From NCBI RefSeq assembly GCF_013036045.1, contig NZ_WTPX01000021.1, positions 1-48,180 of the forward strand: a DNA stretch of 48,180 bases, written 5' to 3'. The notes under the pieces were generated by a model that saw only the letters and a program-made list of their open reading frames with translations, was not told the DNA's origin and did not search any database. This document shows positions 29,477-39,042 of the stretch, one piece after another (position 1 is the first letter of the stretch; every line of letters starts with the position of its first letter). Made by a program: the position numbers and the translations under genes. Source of the stretch: Alienimonas chondri. GTDB taxonomy: Bacteria > Planctomycetota > Planctomycetia > Planctomycetales > Planctomycetaceae.

Positions 29477-32398
29477 CTACCGCCCCGGTACGTCGCCGCT
29501 TTGCCACGCTTTCTGCAGGAACGTGTCGATGCGTTCCATCGTGGGCGTGAACCACGGTTCCCAGTTCCATTCGCCGTGCAGGCCGCCGGTGAGGACGAAG
29601 GTGTCCACGGTCACGTCAAGGTTCGACAGCTTGTCACGCAGGCTGTCGAACGAATCGAGCGAGTTCTCCCCGATCAGCAGCATCGGCGGGGCGTCCGCGG
29701 TCGCCCAATGGGCCGGCGAGGCGGCGGCGTAGCGCTCCGGCATTTCGTCGAACGAGCCGCCGAGGAACAGCTGGTAGTTGGATCCCGGTTGCCGGGACTG
29801 CTCGACGGCCCGTTCGCCCTCGGTGTCCGTCGGGCCGGCGACGACCACGGCGGCCTGCACCTTCGCGGAGACGGCGTCAACGCCGATCTGTTCGTCGGCG
29901 GGCGGGTTCATCGTCGCCAACAGCGCGGCGAGGTGGGCACCGGCGGAGAAACCGACCGCGGCGATGCGATCGTCGTCATAGCCGTACTGGTCCGCATTGG
30001 ACCGCAGGAACTTCACCGCGTCCCGCACGTCGTCGATCGCCGCGGGGAACTTCGCGGTCCCGGAGAGTCGATAGTCGATCGACGCCACGGCATAGCCGCG
30101 TTCGGCGAGCCATAGGCCCTTGTTCCGCTCGCCGGCACGGTCGCCTTTCTTCCAGCCGCCGCCATGGATCAGCACGACGAGAGGCGGAGCCGTGCCGTCG
30201 TCCGTCGCTTTCGGCAGGTACAGATCGAGCGCCAGCTCGCCGGTGTCCCGCGTCGCGAAGGTCACGCCGTCCTTTACCGTGACGCCGTCCGCCGGTTCCA
30301 ACGCCGGACGCACCACCTCGTAGCCCATCGGGGCGAGGGTCGCCTTGAGCTCGCGAAAGTTCTGCGGCTTCTGGCCTTCCGGCAGGTTCGGCGGCATCCC
30401 CTCGGCCGCGCCGCCGGCCGCCGGGGCGTCCCCTTCCCGCATCGCGGCGCCGGCCGTGCTCGGTTCCAAGCCCTTCAGATAGGCGAGCAACTCGAAGATT
30501 TCGTCCTCGGTGAACCGGTCCAGCAGCGCCTTGGGCATGAGCGAGGTGTCCGACTGGATCATGTCGAGAATGTCATCCCGCTTGATCACGTCCGGCTGTT
30601 TCGCCTCCGGGTTCTCGAGGATCGAAACGGATTCCTCATCCTCCGCGACCACCAACCCGGTGAGAACGCGGCCTTCCAAGGTCACGAGCTGGCGGACGGC
30701 GTACTTCGGATCGACGTGGGCGCTGGGGTCCAGCATCTCCCGCAGCACGATCCTGCCGTCCCCCTTCCAGCGCTCAAACACGCCCACCAGCGACGGGCCG
30801 ACGAGGCTCGCGGTGGAATCGGAGCGGTGGCACTGGGCGCAGGTGGCTTCGGTGAAGATCCGCTGACCGATCTCCGGCGAACGGCCGGCGAGCTTCCGTT
30901 CGAGCGGGTCGCCGTCGGCGGGCAACAGATCGTCGACCGTCCACTTCTGCACGAACTCCCGCGTGTTGCCGATCGGGTCTTCCGGCACGGTCGGATTCGC
31001 GAGGTAGGCGTCGAGGTCCGGGACGACGACCATCACCCCGTACATCCGCATCCAGTGGCGGGGAAAGGTGCAGACGTAGGGGTACTCGCCCGGTTCGCTG
31101 GGGGCGGTGAAGGTGAGCCGGGAGGAGGCGTGGGCGTCGACCAGTTCCGTCGCGAACAACACGTCCTCACCGTCCGGGACGTACGGGTTGCCGGCCGATC
31201 CGCCCTCCGGGCCGACTTCCATCCCGCGGGCGGCGACGTCGCGCAACTGCCCCGGTGAGGTGACGACGAGGTTGTGCGGCATCAGGTCTTCGTTCTCCAG
31301 CAGCACCTGCACCGGGCGGCCGGCTTCGACGGCGAAGTAGGGGAGGTCGTAGCGCATCTCCTCCTCCACGGTTTTGATGCGGACGACCCGGACCACGACT
31401 TCCCGCAGCCGGCTCCGCAGCGCCTTCGCCTCGGCCACCGGCATCCGGGCGAACAGCCCGTCGGCCAACGACATCGCGTTCAGGAAGTCGTCGGTGGTGC
31501 GGTCGGCGGCGGGGGTGTTCTCCGCCAACTCGACCAGCGATTCGGCGAGCGTCGCGCTGACGCCCGGGTCGCGGTCCTCCGCGGGGACGGTCGCCAGCGT
31601 GCGGACGACCGTCGATCGCAGCGCCTCATCCCCCAGCAGCGGGGCGAGACGCAGGAAGGTGTCCGCTCGCTCCGTCGGGATCGAGGCGAGCGCGGCGATC
31701 GCGGCCCTCTTCACCGGCTGCGACGTGGACTCCAACAGCGCCACGACGTTCTCCCGCTGGGTGCCGCGGAACTCCGCCGTCGGCACGAGGGGGATCGCCG
31801 CGAGCCAGTCCCGCTGGCTTTCGAGCGTCGGCTTGGCGAGTTCCCACGCCGTTTCAAAGTCTCCGGCGGCGATCAGCCCGGCATACGCGGCGATGCGCTT
31901 CGGCCGGTTCTCCGCTTCGGTCGCGGCCTTCAACGCGTCCAGTTGCTCCGGGACGTACGCGGCCGGCTGTTGGAGCAGCAACGTCGTCAATTGGCTCGCG
32001 GCCCGGCGATCGCCGCGGTCCTCTTCGCCGAGCGGTTCGAGGACCCGCAAGATCTCGGTCACGGCCTCGGTGCCGTTCAGTTCGACCAACCCCGCCAGCG
32101 CCGCGGCCCGTTCTTTCGGGGAGACGCCGGGTCGGGTGAGGATCGCCTCGTACACCGGGGCGTACTTGGGATCGGTGGTCTCCCGTTCGACCAGCAAGAG
32201 CCGTGCGTCGTCCAGCCGTTTCAACTGGAACTCAACGATCCGCGGACTTTTATCGAGGAAAATCGTGGGCGGCTCCGGCTTCTCTGCCGGCGCCATCCCG
32301 GGCATCGCGTGATCGGCGTGGTCGCCGTGTTCATGCTGGGCAAATACGGGGGAGGCGGCGAGGCCCAGAAGCAGGGCAAAGGATAAGCAGCGAGACAT
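29477..32398 (-). CDS. Secreted HEAT-like / azurin-type copper / cytochrome c / alpha-beta-hydrolase fusion
   Basis: This 973-residue secreted protein joins modules rarely found together. A signal peptide (FALLLGLAASPVFA) is followed by a His/Met-rich stretch (HEHGDHADHAMPGM) and helical HEAT-like repeats (about 50-340). A cupredoxin domain (about 345-460) has all azurin-type ligands: His375 in MPHNLVV, Cys443, His448 and Met452, with azurin spacing C-x4-H-x3-M. A haem c domain follows (CAQCH at 520-524, possible axial Met621). The C-terminus (about 700-973) is an esterase/lipase of the BD-FAE type with HGGG at 745-748, nucleophile Ser818 in GFSAG and His941 in GGLHGEW. The ATG at 32398 fits the signal peptide. 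It lies downstream of the haem-less dehydrogenase gene and could accept its electrons. Confidence 0.88.
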   Translation of the reverse strand: MSRCLSFALLLGLAASPVFAQHEHGDHADHAMPGMAPAEKPEPPTIFLDKSPRIVEFQLKRLDDARLLLVERETTDPKYAPVYEAILTRPGVSPKERAAALAGLVELNGTEAVTEILRVLEPLGEEDRGDRRAASQLTTLLLQQPAAYVPEQLDALKAATEAENRPKRIAAYAGLIAAGDFETAWELAKPTLESQRDWLAAIPLVPTAEFRGTQRENVVALLESTSQPVKRAAIAALASIPTERADTFLRLAPLLGDEALRSTVVRTLATVPAEDRDPGVSATLAESLVELAENTPAADRTTDDFLNAMSLADGLFARMPVAEAKALRSRLREVVVRVVRIKTVEEEMRYDLPYFAVEAGRPVQVLLENEDLMPHNLVVTSPGQLRDVAARGMEVGPEGGSAGNPYVPDGEDVLFATELVDAHASSRLTFTAPSEPGEYPYVCTFPRHWMRMYGVMVVVPDLDAYLANPTVPEDPIGNTREFVQKWTVDDLLPADGDPLERKLAGRSPEIGQRIFTEATCAQCHRSDSTASLVGPSLVGVFERWKGDGRIVLREMLDPSAHVDPKYAVRQLVTLEGRVLTGLVVAEDEESVSILENPEAKQPDVIKRDDILDMIQSDTSLMPKALLDRFTEDEIFELLAYLKGLEPSTAGAAMREGDAPAAGGAAEGMPPNLPEGQKPQNFRELKATLAPMGYEVVRPALEPADGVTVKDGVTFATRDTGELALDLYLPKATDDGTAPPLVVLIHGGGWKKGDRAGERNKGLWLAERGYAVASIDYRLSGTAKFPAAIDDVRDAVKFLRSNADQYGYDDDRIAAVGFSAGAHLAALLATMNPPADEQIGVDAVSAKVQAAVVVAGPTDTEGERAVEQSRQPGSNYQLFLGGSFDEMPERYAAASPAHWATADAPPMLLIGENSLDSFDSLRDKLSNLDVTVDTFVLTGGLHGEWNWEPWFTPTMERIDTFLQKAWQSGDVPGR

Positions 32399-32441
32399 GG
32401 GCGAGGCGGCGGCGGGGTGACGCGACGTGGGTGTCAAAAGA

Positions 32442-32473
32442 TAACGCGGAGGCCCCGCGGGGCCTCCGCGTTA
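32442..32473 (-). terminator. Perfect 32-bp palindrome, terminator of the dehydrogenase gene
   Basis: Bases 32442-32457 are exactly complementary to 32458-32473 (arms begin TAACGCGGAGG). On the minus strand the hairpin is followed by TCTTTTG, a short T-run, 26 bp past the stop codon of the dehydrogenase gene, which suits an intrinsic terminator between it and the fusion gene downstream. Confidence 0.75.
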
Positions 32474-32498
32474 CGGGCGGAGAGGCTCTTTACACGGG

Positions 32499-35219
32499 TT
32501 ATTCCAAGGCCCGGAGCGTTTCTTCCAACGTGTAGTTCAGGAACGTGTCCGGGTCTTCGTTCGACTCCAACACGCCGAGCGCCAGTTCGAGGGCTTCGTC
32601 CCCCTCCATGTAGCTCAACGCCCGGAGGGCCTCGGCCTGCACGCGGGGATGCTCGTCCGCGATCCGCGGGGCGAGCAGGTCCAGCGGAGCGTCGACCTCA
32701 TCCAACCAGAACGACAGCACCCGCACCGCGGCGGCCCGAGCGTGGTAGTCGTCGGCGTTCAGGAGTTCCTTCAACAGCGACTCGTTGACCTTTTGATGAG
32801 TCTGGTACTGCCAGAGGGCTTCGAGGCCGTGGTGGGTGAAGTTCTCGTCCTTCGGATCGAGAGCGTTCAGCCAGACGTCGACCGCGGCTAATACCTCGGC
32901 GCTGTCCCGGGCGGCAAGCTGCCGGCGGGCCATGTAGCGAGTCCGCAGCTCGGGAGCTTTCAACAGATCCAGCAGCGCCGGGATCGGTTCGCCGTCGATC
33001 TTGGGAGCCTTCACCAGCGGGCGATCCGGGTAGGTGACCCGCCAGACGCGACCGTGGGACTTATCGCGGTTGGGATCGCGGAGGTTGTGCTGCAGGTGGC
33101 CGATCAGAGCGTTGTGCCAGTCGACGATGTACAGCGAACCGTCCGGGGCGAACTGCATATCGATCGGGCGGAAGTTCCCGTCGCCGCCGGAGATCAGCAT
33201 CGGCCGCTCGGTCGCGGTGAACCCGGTGCCGTCCTCCTGCATGTCGTAGTGCAACAGGGCGCGGTCGCCGATGACGTTCGTCACCAGATAGTCGCCCTGC
33301 ACGTCCTCCGGGAAATGCCGGCTGGAGATGAGTTCGATCCCCGCAGACGGCCGGATCCGCTTCTTAAAGAACGGCGGATACGGGCGGTTCGGGTCGAGTT
33401 TCATCTCCTTGACGACGCGGTTCATCTGCGAGCCGCCGGGGTGCTTCTGCGGCCATTCGATCCGACCGGAGATCGGCGTGCCCCAGTAGTTTTCGCCGGG
33501 GGAGGCGTCGCCGATGAATTCCTGTCCCCACTTATCGAAGACATGCCCCCACGGGTTCGCGAAGGCGAAGGAGGTGTGCACGTCCACCGCTTCGGTGCGG
33601 GGGTTGTACCGCCAGATGCCCGCTTCGCTGAGCCGGTCCAGACCGTAGGGGTCTTCGACCTGGCTCATCTTGAAGGTGCCCTCCTGGAAGTAGAGATTCC
33701 CGCCCGGTCCCCACTCGAACGCGGCGATGCCGTGGTGGCTGTCGGCGGTGCCCAAGCCGGAGATCTGGCGAACGCGAACGTCCTTGCCGCCTTCGGTGAA
33801 CTCGCGGGAGACGTCGATGTGGTCGTCGCCGTCCGTGTCCTTGAGGAACAGGATGTCCGGCTGCTGGGCGACATAGACGCCGCCCATGCCGAACTCGAAG
33901 CCGGTCGGCTGATGCAACCCGCCGGCGAAGGTCACGCAGCGGTCGGTTTTGCCGTCGCCGTCGTCGTCTTCCAGGATCAGCAGCTTGTCGTCGAGCTCCG
34001 TTTTGGGCTTCCAGTGCGGATAGGACGGCATGACGGCGACCCACAGCCGCCCCTTATCGTCGAAGTTCAACGCCACCGGGTTCGCCAGTTCGGGGAATTG
34101 CTCCTCCGAGGCGACCAGTTCGACTTTGTAACCCGGCGCCAAATCGAACGTCTCAAGCTGCACCTGAGCGCTGGAATACTCGAGCGAGCCCAGCTTGCCG
34201 CGTTTGCGGTTCGGGTCGTCGTCGCCGCCGACGTTCGACTTGGGATTCAGGAACGGCAGCGTGTCGGAGTCGTCCACCTCGTCGGGGACGCTTTCGCCGG
34301 AGGCCACGGCCCAGACGCGTTCGTCGCGGTTGGCGCTCATCTGGTCGAGAATGGCCAACTCGCGGTTCATCACGTCGCGGTTGTTATAGGTGCCGTCCGA
34401 CCCCGCGTTGCCGCGCGGTCCCCAGATCGAATAGCCGTTGACGGCCCGATAGCGGTGCCACCAATGAAAGTTTTTATCGTTCAGTTCCGCGATGACCGCG
34501 GGGTTCGGCTCGCTCGGTCCGCCCTCGCCGAACAGGCCTTCCTGAAGGATCGGGGCGAGCGCCGCATACCCGGCCGCGTTCAGATAGGCGCCGTTCTTCG
34601 TCAACCGTTCGTCGCTTTGCTCGAAGAGCCGCAGCGTCGGACGGAACAGATCGACGAAGCCGACGTCCGTCGCTTCCGCAACGGCCTTCAGGCCGTCCGT
34701 GTACATTTCCAAACGTTGATTATGCGCCTTGCCGGTCGGAAGGTGCGGCTCGCCGGTGACCTCAAACGCGATCGGCGAGACCAGCACGATCCGCGGGGCG
34801 CCGTCGCCGCTGTAGTTCTTGGTCTTCGTCTCCTCGACCAGCCGGGTCATATCCGACTTAAAGTCTTCAAGACCCTCTTCTCCGGCGAACGATTCGTTGT
34901 AACCGAAGAAATAGAGAATCACGTCCGCTTCGACGTGCGTCAGGTGATCGTCCGGCGAGCCGAAGTCGCGGGTGCGGATGCGAGTGAACGGCTCGTCGCC
35001 GGGGAAGGCGAGGTTCCGAACGACCAGTTCCCGGTCCGCGAACCGCTGATGCAACAGCGCTTCCCACTCGTTGTGGTGCTGCAATCCCTCCGCGAGGGCG
35101 TTGCCGACCAGGGCGATATGGTCGTCGGCCTTTGGTTCTAACTCCGCCGCGTCGGCGGAGGTCAGCGAGACGGGTAGTACGCAGGCGAGCAGCGCCAGCG
35201 GGGATGTACGAATCATCAT
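32499..35219 (-). CDS. PVC-type membrane-bound dehydrogenase with degenerate SGNH domain
   Basis: The 906-residue secreted product has a signal peptide (PLALLACVLPVSLTSADA), an SGNH/GDSL-like domain (about 30-235), a six-bladed propeller of the planctomycete membrane-bound dehydrogenase type (about 355-720: LWVAVMPSYPHWKP, ILEDDDGDGKTDRCVTFAGGL, LKDTDGDDHIDVSREF), and C-terminal HEAT repeats (about 730-906). The SGNH block I reads VGNALAEG, where a catalytic enzyme has GDS, and the block V His is missing (NGAYLNAAGY), so this domain is probably non-catalytic. The usual C-terminal haem c is absent; the next gene downstream supplies HEAT-like, copper and haem domains. Sugar or alcohol oxidation is inferred from the propeller family. 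Confidence 0.88.
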   Translation of the reverse strand: MMIRTSPLALLACVLPVSLTSADAAELEPKADDHIALVGNALAEGLQHHNEWEALLHQRFADRELVVRNLAFPGDEPFTRIRTRDFGSPDDHLTHVEADVILYFFGYNESFAGEEGLEDFKSDMTRLVEETKTKNYSGDGAPRIVLVSPIAFEVTGEPHLPTGKAHNQRLEMYTDGLKAVAEATDVGFVDLFRPTLRLFEQSDERLTKNGAYLNAAGYAALAPILQEGLFGEGGPSEPNPAVIAELNDKNFHWWHRYRAVNGYSIWGPRGNAGSDGTYNNRDVMNRELAILDQMSANRDERVWAVASGESVPDEVDDSDTLPFLNPKSNVGGDDDPNRKRGKLGSLEYSSAQVQLETFDLAPGYKVELVASEEQFPELANPVALNFDDKGRLWVAVMPSYPHWKPKTELDDKLLILEDDDGDGKTDRCVTFAGGLHQPTGFEFGMGGVYVAQQPDILFLKDTDGDDHIDVSREFTEGGKDVRVRQISGLGTADSHHGIAAFEWGPGGNLYFQEGTFKMSQVEDPYGLDRLSEAGIWRYNPRTEAVDVHTSFAFANPWGHVFDKWGQEFIGDASPGENYWGTPISGRIEWPQKHPGGSQMNRVVKEMKLDPNRPYPPFFKKRIRPSAGIELISSRHFPEDVQGDYLVTNVIGDRALLHYDMQEDGTGFTATERPMLISGGDGNFRPIDMQFAPDGSLYIVDWHNALIGHLQHNLRDPNRDKSHGRVWRVTYPDRPLVKAPKIDGEPIPALLDLLKAPELRTRYMARRQLAARDSAEVLAAVDVWLNALDPKDENFTHHGLEALWQYQTHQKVNESLLKELLNADDYHARAAAVRVLSFWLDEVDAPLDLLAPRIADEHPRVQAEALRALSYMEGDEALELALGVLESNEDPDTFLNYTLEETLRALE

Positions 35220-35352
35220 TCTTGAGAAGAAGTTCCGGGAGCGGGCAAACCGGGCAACAACGCGACGAGCGACGGGATCCCGTCGCTCGTCGCCGATGCG
35301 TTCAGTGTACGCAGCGGCCCGGGGAGTTGGCGACCGTGCGATCGACGCGGGT

Positions 35353-36414
35353 TCAGTCCGTCTTCGCGTCGCCGGCGGGCGGGATCGGCGTGTCCCAGCC
35401 GGCCATGTCCGACGGTTTGACGCCTTTCACATGGCCGCCGAATCGGAACGTGTTCGGTTGATACGGCCCGACCAGCGACACGTTCATGTCCGGTTCGATC
35501 TTCTCCTCCAGCCCCGCGGCCCAGAAGCAGGCGTTGACCAGCATGCGGCGGAAGCCGTCGTTGCGGAGATCCTCGGAGGCGCCGTACGTTGTCGTGAACA
35601 CGCGACGAGACCCCGGATTCGAATCGGCCGGCCCCCAGGGGAGTTCGTACGTCCGGACCCAGGCCCCCGGCGCCGGTTCCTTGTCTTCCGCGGGCGGAGA
35701 GTCCGGCGTCATGCCCTGCAACGGCTGGGCGAAGGCCAACGTCGTGCTGTTCGGCATCGGGTCGGCCCAGTAGCCGCCGGCCTCGACCCACGGGTTCTTC
35801 ACGCCGCGCAGGATGGGGTGATCGAGTTGCTCCTCATTCAGATCGAGCCGGGTGCTCATCACGTGGTTCTTGCCGTAGTGCCCCGCCCAGGTCTCGCCGA
35901 GGATCTGACGCCCGAATCCGCCTTCGTAGCCCTGCTCCTTCGACTGGAAGCTGTACCGGCCGTACCCGCTGTCGCCGGACATCTTGAAGGCGTGCGTCGC
36001 CGTCCGCAGACCGACGACCGGCCCGCCGCGGCGGAGGTAGAGGTCGATGTGCCGCATCTGATCGTCCGGCAGATTTTTGAATCGCAGGAAGTTGACCATC
36101 AGGTCCGCGTCCTTCAGCGCCTCCAGCCCCGGGATGTCGTCCGCCGCCGGATCGATCTCCCCTTTTTTGTTCTGGCTGAACAGCACCGTGCAATCAAAGC
36201 CGTGCCGCTTCGCGAGGATCCGGGCGAGGGCAGGGACCGTTTCTTCGGAGCGATACTCGTGGTCGCCCGCGATCAGCACGACCTTCGTGCCGGCGCCCGG
36301 TCCTTCTTCGCCTTTGTAAACGAGCGGCCCGTCCGCGGCGGACGTCGTTGCGGAACTAACCGTGAGGGCGACGCCGAACGTGAGGACGGCGGCGAGAATC
36401 GGGAGCGGCTTCAT
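35353..36414 (-). CDS. Secreted ThuA-domain protein
   Basis: ThuA-like proteins have a class-I glutamine amidotransferase-like fold and are tied to sugar (trehalose) utilisation. The 353-residue product has a signal peptide (MKPLPILAAVLTFGVALTVSSATTSA), the ThuA start VVLIAGDHEYRSEETVPALARIL, the domain core LRRGGPVVGLRTATHAF, and a metal- or substrate-site-like ETWAGHYGKNH. The same frame runs open to 37515, but that part is antisense to the haem-protein gene, so the ATG at 36414, directly before the signal peptide, is the start. It is upstream of the dehydrogenase gene on the same strand (133 bp gap) and probably in the same functional unit. Confidence 0.9.
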   Translation of the reverse strand: MKPLPILAAVLTFGVALTVSSATTSAADGPLVYKGEEGPGAGTKVVLIAGDHEYRSEETVPALARILAKRHGFDCTVLFSQNKKGEIDPAADDIPGLEALKDADLMVNFLRFKNLPDDQMRHIDLYLRRGGPVVGLRTATHAFKMSGDSGYGRYSFQSKEQGYEGGFGRQILGETWAGHYGKNHVMSTRLDLNEEQLDHPILRGVKNPWVEAGGYWADPMPNSTTLAFAQPLQGMTPDSPPAEDKEPAPGAWVRTYELPWGPADSNPGSRRVFTTTYGASEDLRNDGFRRMLVNACFWAAGLEEKIEPDMNVSLVGPYQPNTFRFGGHVKGVKPSDMAGWDTPIPPAGDAKTD

Positions 36415-36564
36415 GAGGACTCGTCCGGGACGCGATGGAATCGGAGAATCCCAACGCATCGCCGGACCAAACGCCAGCGTCGACGGACTGACGGTGTTCT
36501 CTCGACGGACCATCGCATAGGCTGAATCCGATTCATCCTCAGCGAGCCTTCCCCTTTGCCGCCC

Positions 36565-36568
36565 GGAG
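36565..36568 (+). promoter_or_regulatory. Ribosome binding site deciding the start at 36574
   Basis: GGAG, five bases before the GTG at 36574, supports that GTG over the TTG at 36556 as the start of the second DUF1592-type gene. Confidence 0.55.
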
Positions 36569-36573
36569 TCCGC

Positions 36574-39042
36574 GTGACGTATCGCCCCGCATCGACGGCG
36601 CTTGTCGCGGCGCTCTGCGGAGCGCTGGCCTCGATCGCTTCCGCGACCGAACCGGATGAATCCTCGACGACGGCGGACCCGGTCGCGGGGCTGCTGACGG
36701 CCTCTTGCCTCGACTGTCACGCCGGCGACTCGGCGGAGGCGGGGTTTGATCTGGCGTCGCTCGACGCCCGCTCCCCGGCGACGCAGGCCGCAGCGTGGGA
36801 AAAGGTCGTCCGCAAGCTGCGCACCCGGCAGATGCCGCCGGCGAACGCCTATTTCGACGACGAACCGCTCCGCGACGCCGCGCTCGCGCGGCTTGAACTG
36901 GCCCTCGATCAGCACGCCGCGGAGTTCCCCAGTCCCGGCCGTACGGCGACGTTCCGCCGGCTCACCCGGACGGAGTACGCCAACGCGGTGCGCGATCTGC
37001 TGGGGGTGAAAGTCGATGCTTCCCTCTGGCTGCCGAAGGACGAATCGAGCCACGGGTTCGACAACGTGACCGTCGGCGACCTCTCGCCGACCCGCATGGA
37101 CCGCTACGTCACCGCCGCCCGGTCGATCGCGCGGCAGGCGTTGGGGCGACCGGGCCGCGGGCCGTCGGGTCGCACGGTGCGTCTGCGGCCGGACCTCACC
37201 CAGGAGAACCACCTCGACGGCCTCCCGCTGGGCACGCGGGGCGGAGCGCTCCTCTCCCACCACTTCCCACGGACCGGCGACTACGAGATTCGCGTTCGGC
37301 TGATGCGCGATCGTAATGAGGAAGTCGAAGGGCTGAGGGGCCGCCACGAACTCGACCTGCTGCTCGACCGCGCCCCGATCGCCCGGTTCGAAGTCAAACC
37401 GCCGCGACGCGGCAAGGCCGGCGACGGCGGGGGCGACGACGGCTGGGAGGCCGCCACCCACGCGGACGTCGACCTGCACCTCGCGAAGCGGGTGAACGTG
37501 ACCGCCGGTTCGCACGAGGTGGGCGTCGCGTTCCTCAAGGACGACGCTTCATTGGTCGAGACGGCCCGCCAACCCCACGAGGCCCGCTTCAACTTCTACC
37601 GCCATCCCCGCCGCACGCCGGCGGTGTATGAGGTGACGATCACCGGCCCCTACGGCGATCCGGCGGCGGATTCCTCGCCGGGCGACTCGCCGAGCCGCGA
37701 ACGCATCCTCACCCACACGCCGGACGGTCCCGAGCAATGGGCTGGGTCTACGCACGCGATTCTCGCCCCATTGCTGCGTCGGGCGTATCGACGGCCGATC
37801 ACGCCCGACGATCTCGCCAAGCCGCTCGCGCTGTTCGAAGCCGGGGCAGCGGTTGAGGGAAGCGACGCGGAGCGGTTTGAGGCGGGGATCGAACTGGCCC
37901 TCGCCGGCGTGCTGGTGAACCCCAACTTCCTGTTTCGCGTCGAACGCGACCCCGTCGATCTGCCGCCCGCGACCGCCTATGCGGTGGACGACGTCACGCT
38001 GGCGTCGCGGCTATCGTTCTTCCTCTGGAGCGCCCCGCCGGACGACGAATTGCTGACGCTCGCGGAGCAGGACAAATTGGGCGACCCGGCGACGGTGGAC
38101 GCCCAGGTCCGCCGCATGCTGGCCGATCCGCGGGCCGCGGCGCTCGCGACGAACTTCGCCGGGCAGTGGCTGCACCTGCGGAATCTGGAGGGCATCACGC
38201 CGGACATGCGGGCGTTCCCGGACTTCGACGACAACCTCCGCACCGCGTTTCGCCGCGAGACCGAACTGCTGTTTGCGGAGATGGTCGAGGAGAACCTCCC
38301 GGTCACCCACCTGATCGCCCCCGGGCATGCCTGGCTGAACGAACGCCTCGCCGCCCACTACGGGATCCCGCACGTCCGCGGGAGCCATTTTCGCCGGGTG
38401 AACCTGCGTCGGGTCGATCTCGGAGCCGACCCGGCCCGTGGCGGTCTGCTGCGGCATGGCAGCGTGCTGACGGTCACCTCCTACGCGACCCGCACCAGCC
38501 CGGTGCTGCGGGGGAAGTGGGTATTGGAGAACCTCCTCGGCACCCCGCCCAAGCCGCCGCCGGACGATATCCCGGCTCTCGAAGAGAACACCGTCGCCGC
38601 GGGTCTGTCGGTCCGCGATCGCCTCTCCGCTCACCGGGCGCACGCGGCGTGCGCCTCCTGCCATGACCTGATCGACCCGCTGGGATTCGCCTTCGAGAAC
38701 TACGACGCCGTCGGTCGCTTTCGGACGTTGGAGGACGAACTCCCGGTCGACCCGAGCGGCGCCTTCCCCGGCGGGGGGGAGTTGTCCGGCGTCGCCGATC
38801 TGGAGCGGGAACTGCTCGCCCGGCCGGACCTGTTCGTCACGACCCTGACCGAAAAACTGCTGACGTATGCTTTAGGTCGCGGCCTCGATCACCGCGACGC
38901 CCCCGCCGTCCGCGGCATCGTGCGACGGGCCGCGGAGGACGATTATCGGTTTGCCTCCCTGATCGCCGCAATCGTCGACAGCCCGCCGTTCCGTCAACGG
39001 ACCGCGGCGCCGCCCGTCTCTCTCTCGGAGAACTCGAAATGA
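36574..39042 (+). CDS. Secreted DUF1592/DUF1588/DUF1587/DUF1585 haem protein (second copy)
   Basis: This is a paralogue of the gene at 25299-27839. From the GTG at 36574 the signal peptide is short (ASTALVAALCGALASIASA). The haem motif CLDCH comes next, then the DUF1587 domain (RRLTRTEYANAVRDLLGV), a carbohydrate-binding-like beta insert (about 190-350), DUF1592 (LVNPNFLFRVERDP, LASRLSFFLWSAPPDDELL), DUF1588 (VLRGKWVLENLLGTPP) with CASCHDLIDPLGFAFENYD, and DUF1585 at the end. It is closer to the family consensus than the first copy. Its TGA overlaps the ATG of the DUF1552 gene, so the two are translationally coupled. It is probably a periplasmic or surface electron-transfer protein. Confidence 0.93.
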   Translation: MTYRPASTALVAALCGALASIASATEPDESSTTADPVAGLLTASCLDCHAGDSAEAGFDLASLDARSPATQAAAWEKVVRKLRTRQMPPANAYFDDEPLRDAALARLELALDQHAAEFPSPGRTATFRRLTRTEYANAVRDLLGVKVDASLWLPKDESSHGFDNVTVGDLSPTRMDRYVTAARSIARQALGRPGRGPSGRTVRLRPDLTQENHLDGLPLGTRGGALLSHHFPRTGDYEIRVRLMRDRNEEVEGLRGRHELDLLLDRAPIARFEVKPPRRGKAGDGGGDDGWEAATHADVDLHLAKRVNVTAGSHEVGVAFLKDDASLVETARQPHEARFNFYRHPRRTPAVYEVTITGPYGDPAADSSPGDSPSRERILTHTPDGPEQWAGSTHAILAPLLRRAYRRPITPDDLAKPLALFEAGAAVEGSDAERFEAGIELALAGVLVNPNFLFRVERDPVDLPPATAYAVDDVTLASRLSFFLWSAPPDDELLTLAEQDKLGDPATVDAQVRRMLADPRAAALATNFAGQWLHLRNLEGITPDMRAFPDFDDNLRTAFRRETELLFAEMVEENLPVTHLIAPGHAWLNERLAAHYGIPHVRGSHFRRVNLRRVDLGADPARGGLLRHGSVLTVTSYATRTSPVLRGKWVLENLLGTPPKPPPDDIPALEENTVAAGLSVRDRLSAHRAHAACASCHDLIDPLGFAFENYDAVGRFRTLEDELPVDPSGAFPGGGELSGVADLERELLARPDLFVTTLTEKLLTYALGRGLDHRDAPAVRGIVRRAAEDDYRFASLIAAIVDSPPFRQRTAAPPVSLSENSK

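Noticed and set aside
35353-37515. A 720-codon minus-strand frame covering the ThuA gene
   Set aside because: Only the part from 36414 down has a signal peptide and ThuA motifs; the upstream part is antisense to the second DUF1592-type gene.
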